Under the pieces are notes generated by a model. It made no database searches. It saw nothing but the letters and a program-made list of their open reading frames with translations, and was not told the origin of the DNA. The position numbers were made by a program, and so were the translations under genes. This document shows, in pieces, positions 1 through 9,010 of a stretch of 64,000 nucleotides of DNA (position 1 is the first letter of the stretch; each line of letters begins with the position of its first letter). Location of the stretch: assembly GCA_033065855.1 (NCBI GenBank), contig JAVXUO010000067.1:1-64000 (forward strand), written 5' to 3'. Source of the DNA: Escallonia rubra (taxonomy: Eukaryota > Streptophyta > Magnoliopsida > Escalloniales > Escalloniaceae).

Positions 1-1110
1 CGAAGAGTAGCGGCCAGTGGCCCCTAACCGCTACTTTTTGTAGCGGTTACATGGCAATGTATGCATACTCCCAATGCACCCTAATGGACACTTCAGGGGA
101 TTATGTTCAATATGCAGGAGAAGAAGGAATGAGGAGAAATTGTTAAAAAAAACCCATGCCCCGAGAAGGTAGTAGACTAAAGCGGAACAATCTACACCGG
201 CATCAATGTTTCAAAGGACAACTTAATATCTATGACTGGTATACCACACAATTAATTACCAAACCGAACTAACATCTTCTTTATATCCACGAATTAATTT
301 AAAAGCTCTAGTGCACAGCAAAAAGCTAAAACCATATAAATAGTCCATTTTGATGGTCAAAAAAGCCAAACCATATAGACATGTGCTTTAGCTACTTCCA
401 GAAAGCGTAGGGAGAAGTGATTGTCTGTGTTTTGTATAATATATTTACTCACTTGTATAAACATCCTTTCTGCATCTCCAAATTTTCCATTTTCCTTCAA
501 TATAATTCCCTATAGAAAATTAACATGAAAATTTTCTTCATCACAAGATAAACAGAACACAGACAAGCAAGACAAAAAGAGAAGCCATTTCCTCAAATGA
601 AAGAAGAAACACGGACAAAACATGCTTGAGAGACAACCAGCATAAAATTCCAAACCAATTTCTCAACAACTTAGGCTTCATTGAATTGCCTTGATGCTTC
701 AAAGCAAGCAACTGGCAAAAAATTTACAGTTGTCAACACATCCAGCAGCAAACCAGTAGCAATCTACATCCCAGCTAGTTATAGAGGCACCCCATGTAAC
801 CGCTACAAAGAGTAGCTGTTAGGGGCCCACCGGTCGCTACTCTTTGTGGCGGTTAGGTGGCATGTCTCCTTAAAACTGTGAGCCATTAACCCCAGTCTTT
901 GTGGCGGTTAGGTGGGCCCCTAACTGCTACAAAGATGGGGGTTAGGGTATTTTGCACATGAAAAGGGATATTTTTGGCTTTTGCACTAACCACTACTCTA
1001 TAAGCGGTTAGCACTTTGGGCAAAAAAAAAAAAAAGACAAATCTGGGCCATCCACGGGTACACGTGGACGGCCAATTATCGGCTCCCTATATATATATAT
1101 ATATATATAG
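1..1110. mobile_element. Right end of a Mutator-like element (element A), truncated by the window edge
   Basis: The stretch contains repeated palindromes of the form TAACCGCTAC ... GTAGCGGTTA. Examples are at 26-48, 798-821, about 833-858 and 985-1010. Bases 1-54 are an inverted copy of about 793-845. Near the right end a hairpin, GGCCATCCACG ... CGTGGACGGCC (about 1042-1069), sits just before a (TA)n run at 1089-1109. The same arrangement of palindromes followed by a GGCCGTCCA-type hairpin marks both ends of the adjacent 11-kb Mutator-like element. I therefore read this as the right terminus of a related element that starts left of the window. No coding region was recognised in 60-780. It could instead be a compact MITE bounded by the 1-54 and 793-845 inverted repeats. 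Confidence 0.5.
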
Positions 1111-1143
1111 GAGTTGATTCATTGAGAGCGCTAGCAAAATAGG

Positions 1144-1395
1144 CTATTTTGCTAGCGCGATCTGGCCGTCCATCCTGAAAGATGGACGGCCCAGATCGCG
1201 CCTTTTTCGAATGCTGTCAGTCGTCCGCCATACTGTATAGCGGACGGCCTTTTTTACCTTTTTGCCCCTCTGCACCGTCCGCTATACTGTATTCCGGACG
1301 ATATTGAAGTCCTGACACGGGACAACAAAAAGGTATCCATTATACAGTGTCGCAGACGTCCCCTAGGCTGACACCTGTCAGGTCCTGTCACGTCG
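1144..1395 (+). repeat. Left terminal inverted repeat of element B
   Basis: This arm matches the reverse complement of 11985-12235. Shared landmarks, in order, are the GGCCGTCCATC hairpin, palindrome copies, the stretch reading GTCCCGTGTCAGGACTTC on the other arm, and CCTAGGCTGACACCTGTCAG. Similarity fades inside about 1395. Confidence 0.8.
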
Positions 1396-1475
1396 CCCGC
1401 CACGTCCCTGACAGGTATACAGAGTCCGCTATACAGTATGGCGGACGTAATAGTCCGCGATACAGTGTAGCGGAC
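1223..1475. repeat. Terminal cluster of the 23-bp palindrome
   Basis: Copies of GTCCGCTA ... TAGCGGAC lie at 1223-1245, 1277-1299, 1424-1446 and 1453-1475, with a degenerate copy near 1338-1360. Each has arms of 8-10 bp around a 3-7 bp centre. In maize MuDR the transposase binds within the terminal repeats, so these are candidate binding sites (inference). Confidence 0.75.
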
Positions 1476-1878
1476 GTGTAATTGATATTCGGAAAACAGT
1501 AACTACGACACTCTTCTCCATTGTTTCTACTCACAAATTTTTCCAGCAGCGTTAGCAAGCAGATCTGCGCAATTCCTTCTTAAGAACACCGTTATTACCC
1601 TAATAGATCACGTAAGTTCACAAAATCTATACTTTTTTTGTTTGTAATCGATAGTTGTGATGAATATTGCGTTTTATATATGTATGTATTTGTTCATGTG
1701 CTAGCGTTTGTAAAATCCGATTTCGTATATGTATATATATCTATTATACATATGAGTGTATATGCTAACATTGTATTTATTATGCATGTGCTAGCGTCAT
1801 ATTTTTGCGAGCAATTATCAAAATCCAAACCGTAAAATTCAAACTGAGAAGGTTTTTCCATAATTTCAGTTGCAAAAA

Positions 1879-3898
1879 ATGGAATTTAACCCTAGACCCG
1901 AAGATCCATCCGTGTTATACGACCAAGCCAACCATATCAGTACGCTCATATGGGATGGTGGAGTAAGATACATTATTTATCAACTTTCTTATTCTTACGA
2001 ACAATTGTATACTGTTTGTTTTGCTTAAATTGTAAGTGTTAATTCGTAGGAAAGAGAACTTCTCACCACCGTAGAAGTATCTCGCGAGTTCACATCATGG
2101 AAACTGAACACCTCCCAGAAAAGGATACTGCGTGGAATTGGGTTTGGGATTTTCACGCATGGGCAGATCTTTCAACAACTTGATCGGGCCTTGATAGGTG
2201 CCCTTGTTGAGAGGTGGAGAAGTGAAACGAATACGTTTCACTTCCCGCTCGAAGAGATGACAATTACCCTAGAAGATGTAGGGTTCATCTTAGGGTTACC
2301 GGTGACGGGGCGGCCGGTAATTGCTCCTCCGTCAGAAGCAACGAATAAGAGAACCGCTAGGGACTTCTTCACTTCGATACCCCAAGATCAATTTAGCAGT
2401 GGTGGTATAAAGTTGAAGTGGTTGGTAGATACCTACGGGATTTTGCCGGAAAACTATACGGGCCGTGAGCTTGTGCTTTACACAAAGCCTTCCTCTTGTG
2501 GGTGATGGGGGCAATTTTATTCCCAACGACGTCGAAGAACACGGCCAGCGTGAAATATTTACCGTTGTTGGGTAACCTGTCGGAGGTTGGGGATTATGCC
2601 TGGGGTGCAGCGGTTCTTTCGTATCTGTACCGAGCATTGCACAAGGCAACGAGGCCCGACGCCAAAGCCATATGTGCATGTCTCTCGCTATTGCAGGTAT
2701 ATCATATAAATCCTGTCTTCGTTATTGTTTTTTTTTTGTTGAATCGACGATATCAATATAATTTTCCCATGTTTTCAGGTGTGGTCTTATGAACACCTTG
2801 CTCCCGGTGCACCAACGCGTAGGGATGGAACCGATAAAGTGTGGCCTCGGTTGCGTGCTTGGGAGTACAGCCGGAGGGATAGCCACTACCGCAGGAGAGT
2901 CGATCCCCATCACAACATTACGTACTATCGAGGGGAGTTCGACCGTCTATCTCCGGGCCAAATGCGTTGGGCACCGTACATACGTTTGGCGCGACGGGTG
3001 GGAGAGTCGTTCGTCTTCACGCTCTCCGGGTTGCAGCGCACACCCCTGATCCACTTCGAGGTCGCAGAGTGGCAGCTGCCAGACCGAGCAATGCACCATT
3101 TTGAGTTGGAGCAGGGTTTGCCAGCCGATGCCCCAGATATGAGGGTTAACAGGGACCCACCGGATGTCGGACGGTTTGGCAAGGCCAATGCGCACGAATT
3201 GTGCGCGGCCGAAATAGAGCTTTGGAGTTCTTGGCAGGACACACTGGCGGCCATCGTCTCAGAGCCAAACCCCGTTATCAGCATCGAACAGTACGATGAA
3301 TGGTACTACCGCATCACGCGGAGGAGAGTCGCCCCAGTAAACTTTGAACGCGGGGAGAGGTATGCGCCTAGGGGTCAGATCGATGAGCGTATGGCATACA
3401 ATCTCGTAAGTTGCCCAACAAGTCTGACTTCTCTTGAATTTGTTGAATATAAATGTCTGATTGAAGTTACTTATTTTTTTATCTCTTTGGATGTAGGTTA
3501 ATGCCTCGCTTGCATTCTTCCAGAAGTTGAGTGAGCGGAAGGATCTGGTGAGCGCAATGGGCGAGGATCTTCGCCAACAGGCTGCTGCACTGGCTTTAGG
3601 CTGCGGGAATTTTGTGCGCCAAGCATCAGGACAGTCTTCGGTCGTCAGCCCGGGAATGGGTTATACGGGCGTCAGCCAGGGATACGGTGATCCCTCGGGA
3701 CAGGCTTCAGGGGTGAGCCAGGGAGTTGGTGGTCCCTCTGTAGCGGGGATGGGACAGGCTCAAGCGTCGTGGGGCGATTACAGCGGCCCCTCCTTCAATT
3801 TGTTCCCAGAACCCCAACCCCTCTCTCAGATTCAAGTCACGCAAGACTGGCCGTTCAGAAACTATGGTTTCACCGAGGCACTGCCCATTGTCCCGTAG
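1879..3898 (+). pseudogene. Plant mobile domain (PMD) protein, MAIN/MAIL1-like, frameshifted
   Basis: Four exons can be traced: 1879-1962, 2050-2696, 2779-3405 and 3497-3898, all with GT-AG introns. A likely 5'-UTR intron spans about 1613-1869. The start MEFNPRPEDPSVLYDQANH, the segment GFGIFTHGQIFQQLDRALIG and ITLEDVGFILGLPVTGRPV are characteristic of PMD. In Arabidopsis, MAIN and MAIL1 act with the phosphatase-like PP7L in gene expression and transposon silencing; PMD genes are also carried by plant transposons. A one-base frameshift lies between about 2463 and 2490, because YLPLLGNL and the following segment are in another frame. The TAG at 3896-3898 is followed by in-frame coding-like sequence (two copies of PEGDYQ) up to about 4100, so it may be a premature stop. 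The last exon is Gly/Gln/Ser-rich. It lies upstream of, and may originally have been fused to, the ULP1 region. Confidence 0.8.
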
Positions 3899-4205
3899 GC
3901 ATTTGGCGCCCCCGAAGGGGATTATCAATCGGCGGAAGAAATGGCCGAAGATCTATATCAGCCGACCGGGGTCCCCGAAGGGGATTATCAGCCGGCCGAA
4001 CCATCTTTTGGAGGCCAATATCCCTTGCTCTTGCCCCCCCCCCCCCGCTGCGGAAAGCATGCTTTGCCGGTCAAGCCCCGAGAGCAATATCCTAAGGGCA
4101 TCCAGCCAGGCCCCTAAAGTCGCGTAAGTGCGAGCTAATCCGAGCCCGTTATTTTAACGGGCCCCCCAAGACGGAGCATCTTATGACGTGGATCACTAGG
4201 AGGGC
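3899..4205 (+). other. Linker between the PMD and ULP1 regions
   Basis: The frame of the last PMD exon stays open after the TAG for about 60 codons (two PEGDYQ repeats, then a Pro run over the poly-C tract near 4035-4048). Frames then break up until ULP1 similarity begins near 4206. This fits a decayed hinge of a PMD-ULP1 fusion, but two separate genes are equally possible. Confidence 0.45.
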
Positions 4206-5058
4206 TTGGATTACAATGCCTCGTGGACAGAATTGGCCTCGCTGGCGCCGGGAGCTTGGTTAGACAATAGTGTCATCTTGCACTATGTGCAAATTCTGAG
4301 GCAAAGGTGTCGGGAGCAGCCAAACTTCGGTCCGCGTTTTTTCTTTATGTTTTTTTCATGGCTACATGCTGGGAAGACTGGAGCAATTCAAGGAAGGGGA
4401 GAAAGGGGAGAGCCCAGCCCCAGTGGAGACCGTCCGCTAACCTACAAGCATATCTTGTTAGGGATAGTCCAGTGAGCGCAAGTGTTGCCGACGTGTTTCT
4501 AATCCCATTTATAGGGAATTCTCACTAGTACTTGGTTTGCTATGAACCAGCAAAGAAGACGGTATCAGTCATCGACAGTCTCTACGATGATACCTCCGTG
4601 ATGGGTGTGATTGAATGTACCGAGGCCAGTTGGATGCCATGGTAAGATCTTGTTTACTTCTTATTGTAACTTGCATATTGTAAAACTGATTAATCTTATT
4701 ATGTTTGCTATGTTTAATGTTTAATGCTTATTATGTTTCTCACAGAATCTATTTGTTGCCATTGTCAATGGTAGGCGTCAAGAGAGGGTACCGGTCATGC
4801 CGAACTCTCATTTTCCGATGGAAGAGGAGTAGGCCCAAGCAACATAATTCCTCGGACTGCGGCGTCTTCGTCTGCATGTACATGGATTACATTTGCCGGT
4901 CTGAGAGCCTGAAGAAGACCGTCTGGAGCCGAGAATGCATACAAGGCTTTAGGTATAGGATGTCTTGTCAAATTATCAATGGTCGCCCTAGAGCTATTAG
5001 GTTTATTGTAAATCCATGTAATAACGAGGATCCCGCAGGGGATGAGGGCCCCAATTGA
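4206..5058 (+). pseudogene. ULP1-like cysteine protease (peptidase C48), broken
   Basis: The first part reads LAPGAWLDNSVILHYVQILR, typical of the N-terminal half of the C48 (Ulp1/SENP) fold. The His region ends in a His immediately before an in-frame TAG (about 4527-4529), where the family has Trp. YLVCYEPAKKTVSVIDSLYD follows with the catalytic Asp. After an intron (about 4642-4745), QHNSSDCGVFVCMYMDYI supplies the oxyanion Gln and catalytic Cys. A frameshift at about 4830 separates MEEE from RPKQHN, and another small frame change lies around 4340-4370. C48 enzymes remove SUMO-like modifiers. ULP1 genes are recurrent passengers of plant MULEs. All catalytic residues are visible, but the gene cannot be read through as it stands. 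Confidence 0.8.
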
Positions 5059-5061
5059 CAT

Positions 5062-6240
5062 TGTAACATTATATTCACTTTTTTAATTGTCCTTATCGTT
5101 GAATGCGATTGATTTGATTTGTGTTGACATCAGTTGATCGGTGTTGAATGCGATTGATTTGATTGACCGATATCGTTGTGTTGTTGAATTCAGTTGAGTG
5201 TTTGATTTGTGGTCAGATATAGCATTTTGGCTCATTGACTGATCTGGATCTTTGAGGGAAAAAAGTGTGGGCAAGTTTTGGAGAGGGTCTTTCGCTTGGC
5301 CGTCCGCTATATAGTATAGCGGACGGAAAGAAGAACCTAGAAAATACTAAGTGTTGGGGACGGTCTTTCTGCTTGGCCGTCCGCTAGATAGTATAGGGAC
5401 GTAGAGAGAACCAAGAAAAACTAATTGGTTGGCCATCCTCTATATAGTATATCGGACGTTTAGAGAACCAAGAAAAAACTAAGTGTTGGAGTGTGGTCTC
5501 TCGCTTCAACGTCCACTATATAGTATAGCGGACGTAGAGAACCAAGAAAAAACTAAGTGTTGGAGTGGGGTCTTTCTGCTTGGCCGTCCGCTGTATATTA
5601 TAGCGGACATTGCGAGAACCAAGAAAATTGTCTCGCTTGGCCGTCCACTATATAGTATAGTGGACCAGAACCAAGAAAAAACTAAGTGTTGGAGTGTGGT
5701 CTTTCTGTTTGGTCGTCCGCTATATAGTATAGCGGATTTAGAGATAAACAAAAAAATAAGTGTTGGAAGCTGTCTTTCTGCTTCAACGTTCGCTATACTA
5801 TATAGCGGATGTATAGAAAAACCAAAAAAAAGGGCCATTTGACACGGTTTTTTTTTTTGTTTGCTCTTTTTTTCAGTTTTCAAAATTGGAAAAATAAGTG
5901 TTGGAGGCTGGTTCTCTGTTGGGCCGTCCGCTCTTCAAGAAACGTTGAGTGAACCATTGGAGGAGCCGCAGTAGACCAGTCTCACAACATAGACAAATGC
6001 ACATATAAACGCTAACACAATACATGATTTGCGAGGAAGTATTATCGTAATACATCCACGCACCACGAAAACCCACACACGCACAAAAGGTGCACAGCTG
6101 AGGATCTCACGTCATAGTGGTGCAGATCATTGTCTGCAACTTGGACCAGAAAATGGTTCGCACGAACCAGACAACCTAGTTCCGACCTTCCCGAACCCCA
6201 GCCTAAGCGGAGGCCTTATAGCCTTAGAAGAACTTGATCT
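5062..6240. other. Non-coding spacer of element B with a palindrome cluster
   Basis: No gene was recognised. Predicted short ORFs at 5483-5883 on both strands are translations of the repeat. The first 200 bases carry GATTTGATT/GTTGAATGCGATTG repeats. From 5925 a half palindrome (CCGTCCGCT) is followed by ordinary sequence leading to the stop of the minus-strand ORF at 6241. Confidence 0.7.
5302..5810. repeat. Internal palindrome cluster 1 (8 copies)
   Basis: Copies of GTCCGCTATA ... TATAGCGGAC lie at 5302-5324, 5379-5400, 5434-5457, 5511-5533, 5586-5608, 5643-5665, 5715-5737 and 5788-5810. They are spaced 55-78 bp apart. The spacers share AGAACCAAGAAAAAACTAAG and GTGTTGGAGTGTGGTCTTTC, so the array is a tandem repeat of a unit of about 75 bp with the palindrome as its best conserved part. 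Paired substitutions in both arms (for example GTCCACTA with TAGTGGAC at 5643-5665) suggest that symmetry is maintained. Confidence 0.8.
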
Positions 6241-6672
6241 TCAGTCATCTTCATCTGACACTGGAGCATCGGAAACAGATCCAAGTTCGAAGCTCATGTT
6301 CCAGTATACTTGTGCTTCATTGTTGTTGCCATCTTCATGTGCATCACGTGCCATACGACGTAAGTTATGCCTACTTTGACGAACTCTCATTCTGTTATTT
6401 TCTTCACGTATTCGATGCAGTGCCCTTTCAAGCTCCATGTGTGTAATTCGAGGCATGTTGATTGCCTTTTGTCGAGGTATGGGTATATTCATGCGCCGTG
6501 AATCAGCTACTAAGACCTCATATTCATTCATCCGATAAGACCATTCTGCATGTAATGTATTAACATAGCGTGATGAGTAACGCAAACTTGGACGCAAAGA
6601 ATAGTGAAATTCATCTTCGCCCGCCCAGTAACGACCCATTGCTTCAAAAATATCTCGTGGAGTATATGACAT
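6241..6672 (-). CDS. Unknown 143-aa protein, paralogue of the ORF at 7083-7517
   Basis: I do not recognise this family. The ORF is uninterrupted from ATG at 6672 to the stop at 6241. The middle reads EWSYRMNEYEVLVADSRR and then MELERALHRIREENNRMRVR, a charged heptad-like stretch (residues about 75-110) that could form a coiled coil. The C-terminus is acidic and ends SDAPVSDEDD. It aligns over most of its length with the plus-strand ORF at 7083-7517 (shared EW-YR, P-P--R, R--MENNRM/REENNRM, acidic tail) and has nearly the same length. A TATA-like run (about 6743-6750 on the minus strand) lies about 75 bp upstream of the ATG. It may be an accessory gene of element B, as mudrB is in maize MuDR, but no similarity to mudrB is claimed. 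Confidence 0.6.
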   Translation of the reverse strand: MSYTPRDIFEAMGRYWAGEDEFHYSLRPSLRYSSRYVNTLHAEWSYRMNEYEVLVADSRRMNIPIPRQKAINMPRITHMELERALHRIREENNRMRVRQSRHNLRRMARDAHEDGNNNEAQVYWNMSFELGSVSDAPVSDEDD

Positions 6673-7082
6673 TTCCAGAGTTGTTATGAAACTGAAAGTA
6701 TATCACTCCATGCCCTTTGCCTTTTCATGCAATGCATGTAGTAATATATACTTTGAAACATGACCACTTTATGAGATGTTACAGGTTCAACTTTATGAGA
6801 TGTGACAATTCGATGCAATAGACCAGAGACATTGTCTTGTCATGTGACAAGTCGCTAGAAGAGACTTGTCTTGTCACCAAAGACTTGTCTTCTCACTGAC
6901 ACGGGCATGCTATTGTCTCCAACTACCAATTAAGCAGGGTGTCAGTGTCCAGAGACTTGTCTTGTCACCAGAGATGGGCAGGCTATTGTGTAGCTATCAC
7001 ACCAATATAGCGGACATGTGCTCCGAGTGGGCTTATTTATATATGTTAGCCATGCTCATCGCATTAGATGTACCTAAGTTAA
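6673..7082. promoter_or_regulatory. Shared intergenic region of the divergent ORF pair
   Basis: This 410-bp region separates two start codons that point away from each other. It contains a TATA-like sequence for each side (TTTATATATG at about 7034-7043 for the plus ORF; the complement of TAATATATAC at 6741-6750 for the minus ORF). Imperfect direct repeats of GAGACTTGTCTTGTCACC occur around 6861-6880 and 6951-6970, with shorter versions near 6830 and 6882. A half-palindrome, TATAGCGGAC, lies at 7008-7017. This suggests a bidirectional promoter (inference). Confidence 0.5.
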
Positions 7083-7517
7083 ATGGCAGGAGTTCCTGGT
7101 AGTTCTAGTTATCGGGGACGTGAGACTGTGTGGTTGTTGTGTGAAAGGAACGACGACTACAAAGAAGTGAAGTACACGGATCCCAGAGAGTATTATGCAG
7201 GTTTACGAAGAGAATGGGCATATCGAGTTAAGGAATCAGACGCGCTACACCAAGATCTCACCACGCTGAGGGCACCTGTGCCGCAACGTCGTTCACTTAC
7301 TCTGTTGAGGCGTAATGTTAAGCAGTGTAAGAAATCTGTCTGCCGAATTCGTATGGAGAATAACCGGATGTTGCTGCGTAGAAAATGATTTTACATGCTT
7401 CAACTTGCGGAAGAAATGGCCGAGGCTAGTGGGAGGCACCTCAATTCAGGCGAGAGAAATAATATTTTAACCAATGATCAGTACTTATCTGATGAGTATA
7501 TGTCAAATGAAGAGTGA
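7083..7517 (+). pseudogene. Unknown 144-codon ORF, paralogue of 6241-6672, with one in-frame stop
   Basis: The frame opens at ATG 7083 and has a TGA at 7386-7388. It then stays open in the same frame to a TGA at 7515-7517, ending DEYMSNEE. That acidic tail matches the SDAPVSDEDD tail of the minus-strand paralogue. The restored length would be 144 residues against 143 for the partner. Conserved pieces include REYYAGLRREWAYRVKESD, P-PQRR and CRIRMENNRMLLRR. Family and function are unknown. The matching length and head-to-head position argue for an inverted duplication followed by divergence. It could still make a 101-aa product. Confidence 0.6.
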
Positions 7518-7871
7518 TATATATATCTCTTCCTACTGCATGTTAGGATTTCATTCCAACTAGCACTTATCCACATGTCATTCTAATTAGCGAACCCCGT
7601 CTTTCAATTTTTCAAGTGTTGGGAATTTCGGCTGCGCCGTCCGCTAGACATTGTAGCGAACGGCGATAATTCGGTTTCAATAATTTGGCGCCTGAAGACT
7701 TGTTTTAGCGACGGAATCAACAATCTCAATATCGTTTGAACAATAAATAACGTACGATTCACAATCAACAATCTCAATATCGACGAAATCTCAAACGGCA
7801 CAACTAAGCGAGAAAAAATTTAATGAACATCAACATAAATTTATTCATTCATAATAAACATAATTTAGGGT
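7518..7871. other. Spacer of element B
   Basis: One palindrome copy lies at 7639-7661 (GTCCGCTA ... TAGCGAAC). A short direct repeat of AATCAACAATCTCAATATCG occurs at about 7716 and 7762. No gene was seen; the 3' end of the B3 gene's transcript probably lies here. Confidence 0.6.
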
Positions 7872-8335
7872 TCAACATTGGGGGAAAGAAATTTTTTCAC
7901 AAATGCTCCGATCAAATATCAAAACATGAAAATCCCACGCTCCAATGTGTTCAAACACTACAAAGTCCCCGAGTTGGAGGCCATGCTGCCGCACGAATTC
8001 GTTCCAACCCTCTGCGAAAGTAAGTTGACCTTGGAGGCCGCGCTTCATCTTGATTCTTACATGCCATGACCCCTTGTGGCTGGTTAATCTTGAATCAAAA
8101 TAAATTGTGGTAACCCAATCGGAAAAGGCTACCAGTATGTCCTAAGAAATTCACAATACAAAAAATAGGTTAGTTTTTAACCAAAGATCAAACTTTTAAC
8201 ACACGAAAACACAGACAAAGAGGGATGGCCTACAAGGTCATTCTCAAAACCAGGTACCATGACCTTGAAGAAGTGTCTGCCTGCAAGGTGCATGTTGCTA
8301 ATAAATTCGCCGCTGCTCGCCGATCCAGAAGCCAT
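7872..8335 (-). CDS. B3 DNA-binding domain protein, 123 aa, two exons, intact
   Basis: Exon 1 is 8234-8335 (34 codons) and exon 2 is 7872-8141 (90 codons including the stop). The intron has GT at 8233-8232 and AG at 8143-8142, both exons are in phase 0, and no stop interrupts them. Residues 20-34 (RHFFKVMVPGFENDL) are the start of a plant B3 domain. Exon 2 carries SWHVRIKMKRG, FAEGWNEFVRQHGLQLGDFV and FHVLIFDRS, the usual end of the fold. The product is little more than one B3 domain, REM-like in size. B3 domains bind DNA specifically in the nucleus. ATG 8335 is the first ATG after a TATA-like sequence at 8511-8520. It sits inside element B beside palindrome cluster 2. It may be a captured host gene or an element-encoded regulator. 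No transcript evidence is available here. Confidence 0.75.
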
Positions 8336-8510
8336 CGAGGTATGGGAATGTCGCTGAAGGCGCCGCAGCGTTGAGGGGAGGTGGGTGGTGTCGCCGGAGA
8401 TGTGGGTCACCGGAGATGTGGGTCGCCGTAGATGGGGTAGCGGCTTGGGTTATATGTTCAAGACAGAGAGAGAAACGGACGGGCTGATAAAGATGATTAC
8501 CCGATCTGAT

Positions 8511-8524
8511 TAATATATAATAGG
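8511..8524 (-). promoter_or_regulatory. TATA-like element upstream of the B3 gene
   Basis: On the minus strand the sequence reads TATTATATATTA, about 180 bp upstream of the B3 start codon and with no ATG in between. It directly abuts the palindrome cluster at 8533-8846, so palindrome-bound factors could act on this promoter (inference). Confidence 0.4.
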
Positions 8525-8532
8525 ATAGAGTC

Positions 8533-8846
8533 ATCCGCTACATTGTATAGCGGACATAAAAGAACAAGAGTTTTGCTGTGATTCCGTCCGCTACATTGTA
8601 TAGCGGACGTCGAAGAAAACCAAACATTTTTCGCTGGACGTCCGGTACATTCTATAGCGGACATCGAAGACAACCAAAAGTTTTTCTGCTTGGACGTTCG
8701 CTACATTCTATAGCGGACATAAAAGAAAACGAAAAGTTTTTCTGCGATTCCATTCTCTATATTGTGTAGCGGACACGAAGTTGCGGGACATAAAAGGGGT
8801 ACATCCGCAGACTCTACAGATCCGTCCGCTACACTATTTAGCGGAC
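8533..8846. repeat. Internal palindrome cluster 2 (6 copies)
   Basis: Copies of GTCCGCTACA ... TATAGCGGAC lie at 8533-8555, 8586-8608, 8640-8662, 8696-8718, 8752-8774 and 8824-8846, spaced 53-72 bp apart. Spacers share GAAGAAAACCAAA and GTTTTTCTGC. The centre is CATTGT or CATTCT here, against TAGTA in cluster 1, so each cluster was amplified separately. The cluster is upstream of the B3 gene. Confidence 0.8.
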
Positions 8847-9010
8847 GGGACAATCAAAAAGAAAAAAAAAACTTAAGACTTAGATTTGATGGCCTCTCAT
8901 AGGTCCATCAGAAGAAAAAAAATTGACAATTCGGTCGAAAAATTATTAGAAAAAAATTACAAAAAATCCTTTAAAATGTCAAACAGACTTTGATGGCTTA
9001 TACAAAAAAA
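8847..9010. other. Spacer at the 3' end of the transposase gene
   Basis: AT-rich, with poly-A runs near 8858-8870 and 8915-8960. It is probably the 3' untranslated region of the minus-strand transposase. Confidence 0.4.

Noticed and set aside
1638-1835. 65-aa ORF upstream of the PMD gene
   Set aside because: Lies in the probable 5'-UTR intron of the PMD gene and shows only AT-driven composition.
5302-5810. Regularly spaced palindromes resembling a CRISPR array
   Set aside because: The spacers are themselves repeats of each other, the DNA is clearly plant nuclear, and no cas gene is present. They are transposon internal repeats.
5483-5883. ORFs of about 120 aa on both strands with a repeated LYSIAD/ILYSGR motif
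   Set aside because: The motif is simply the translated palindrome and its spacer; both strands are equally open because of the repeat.
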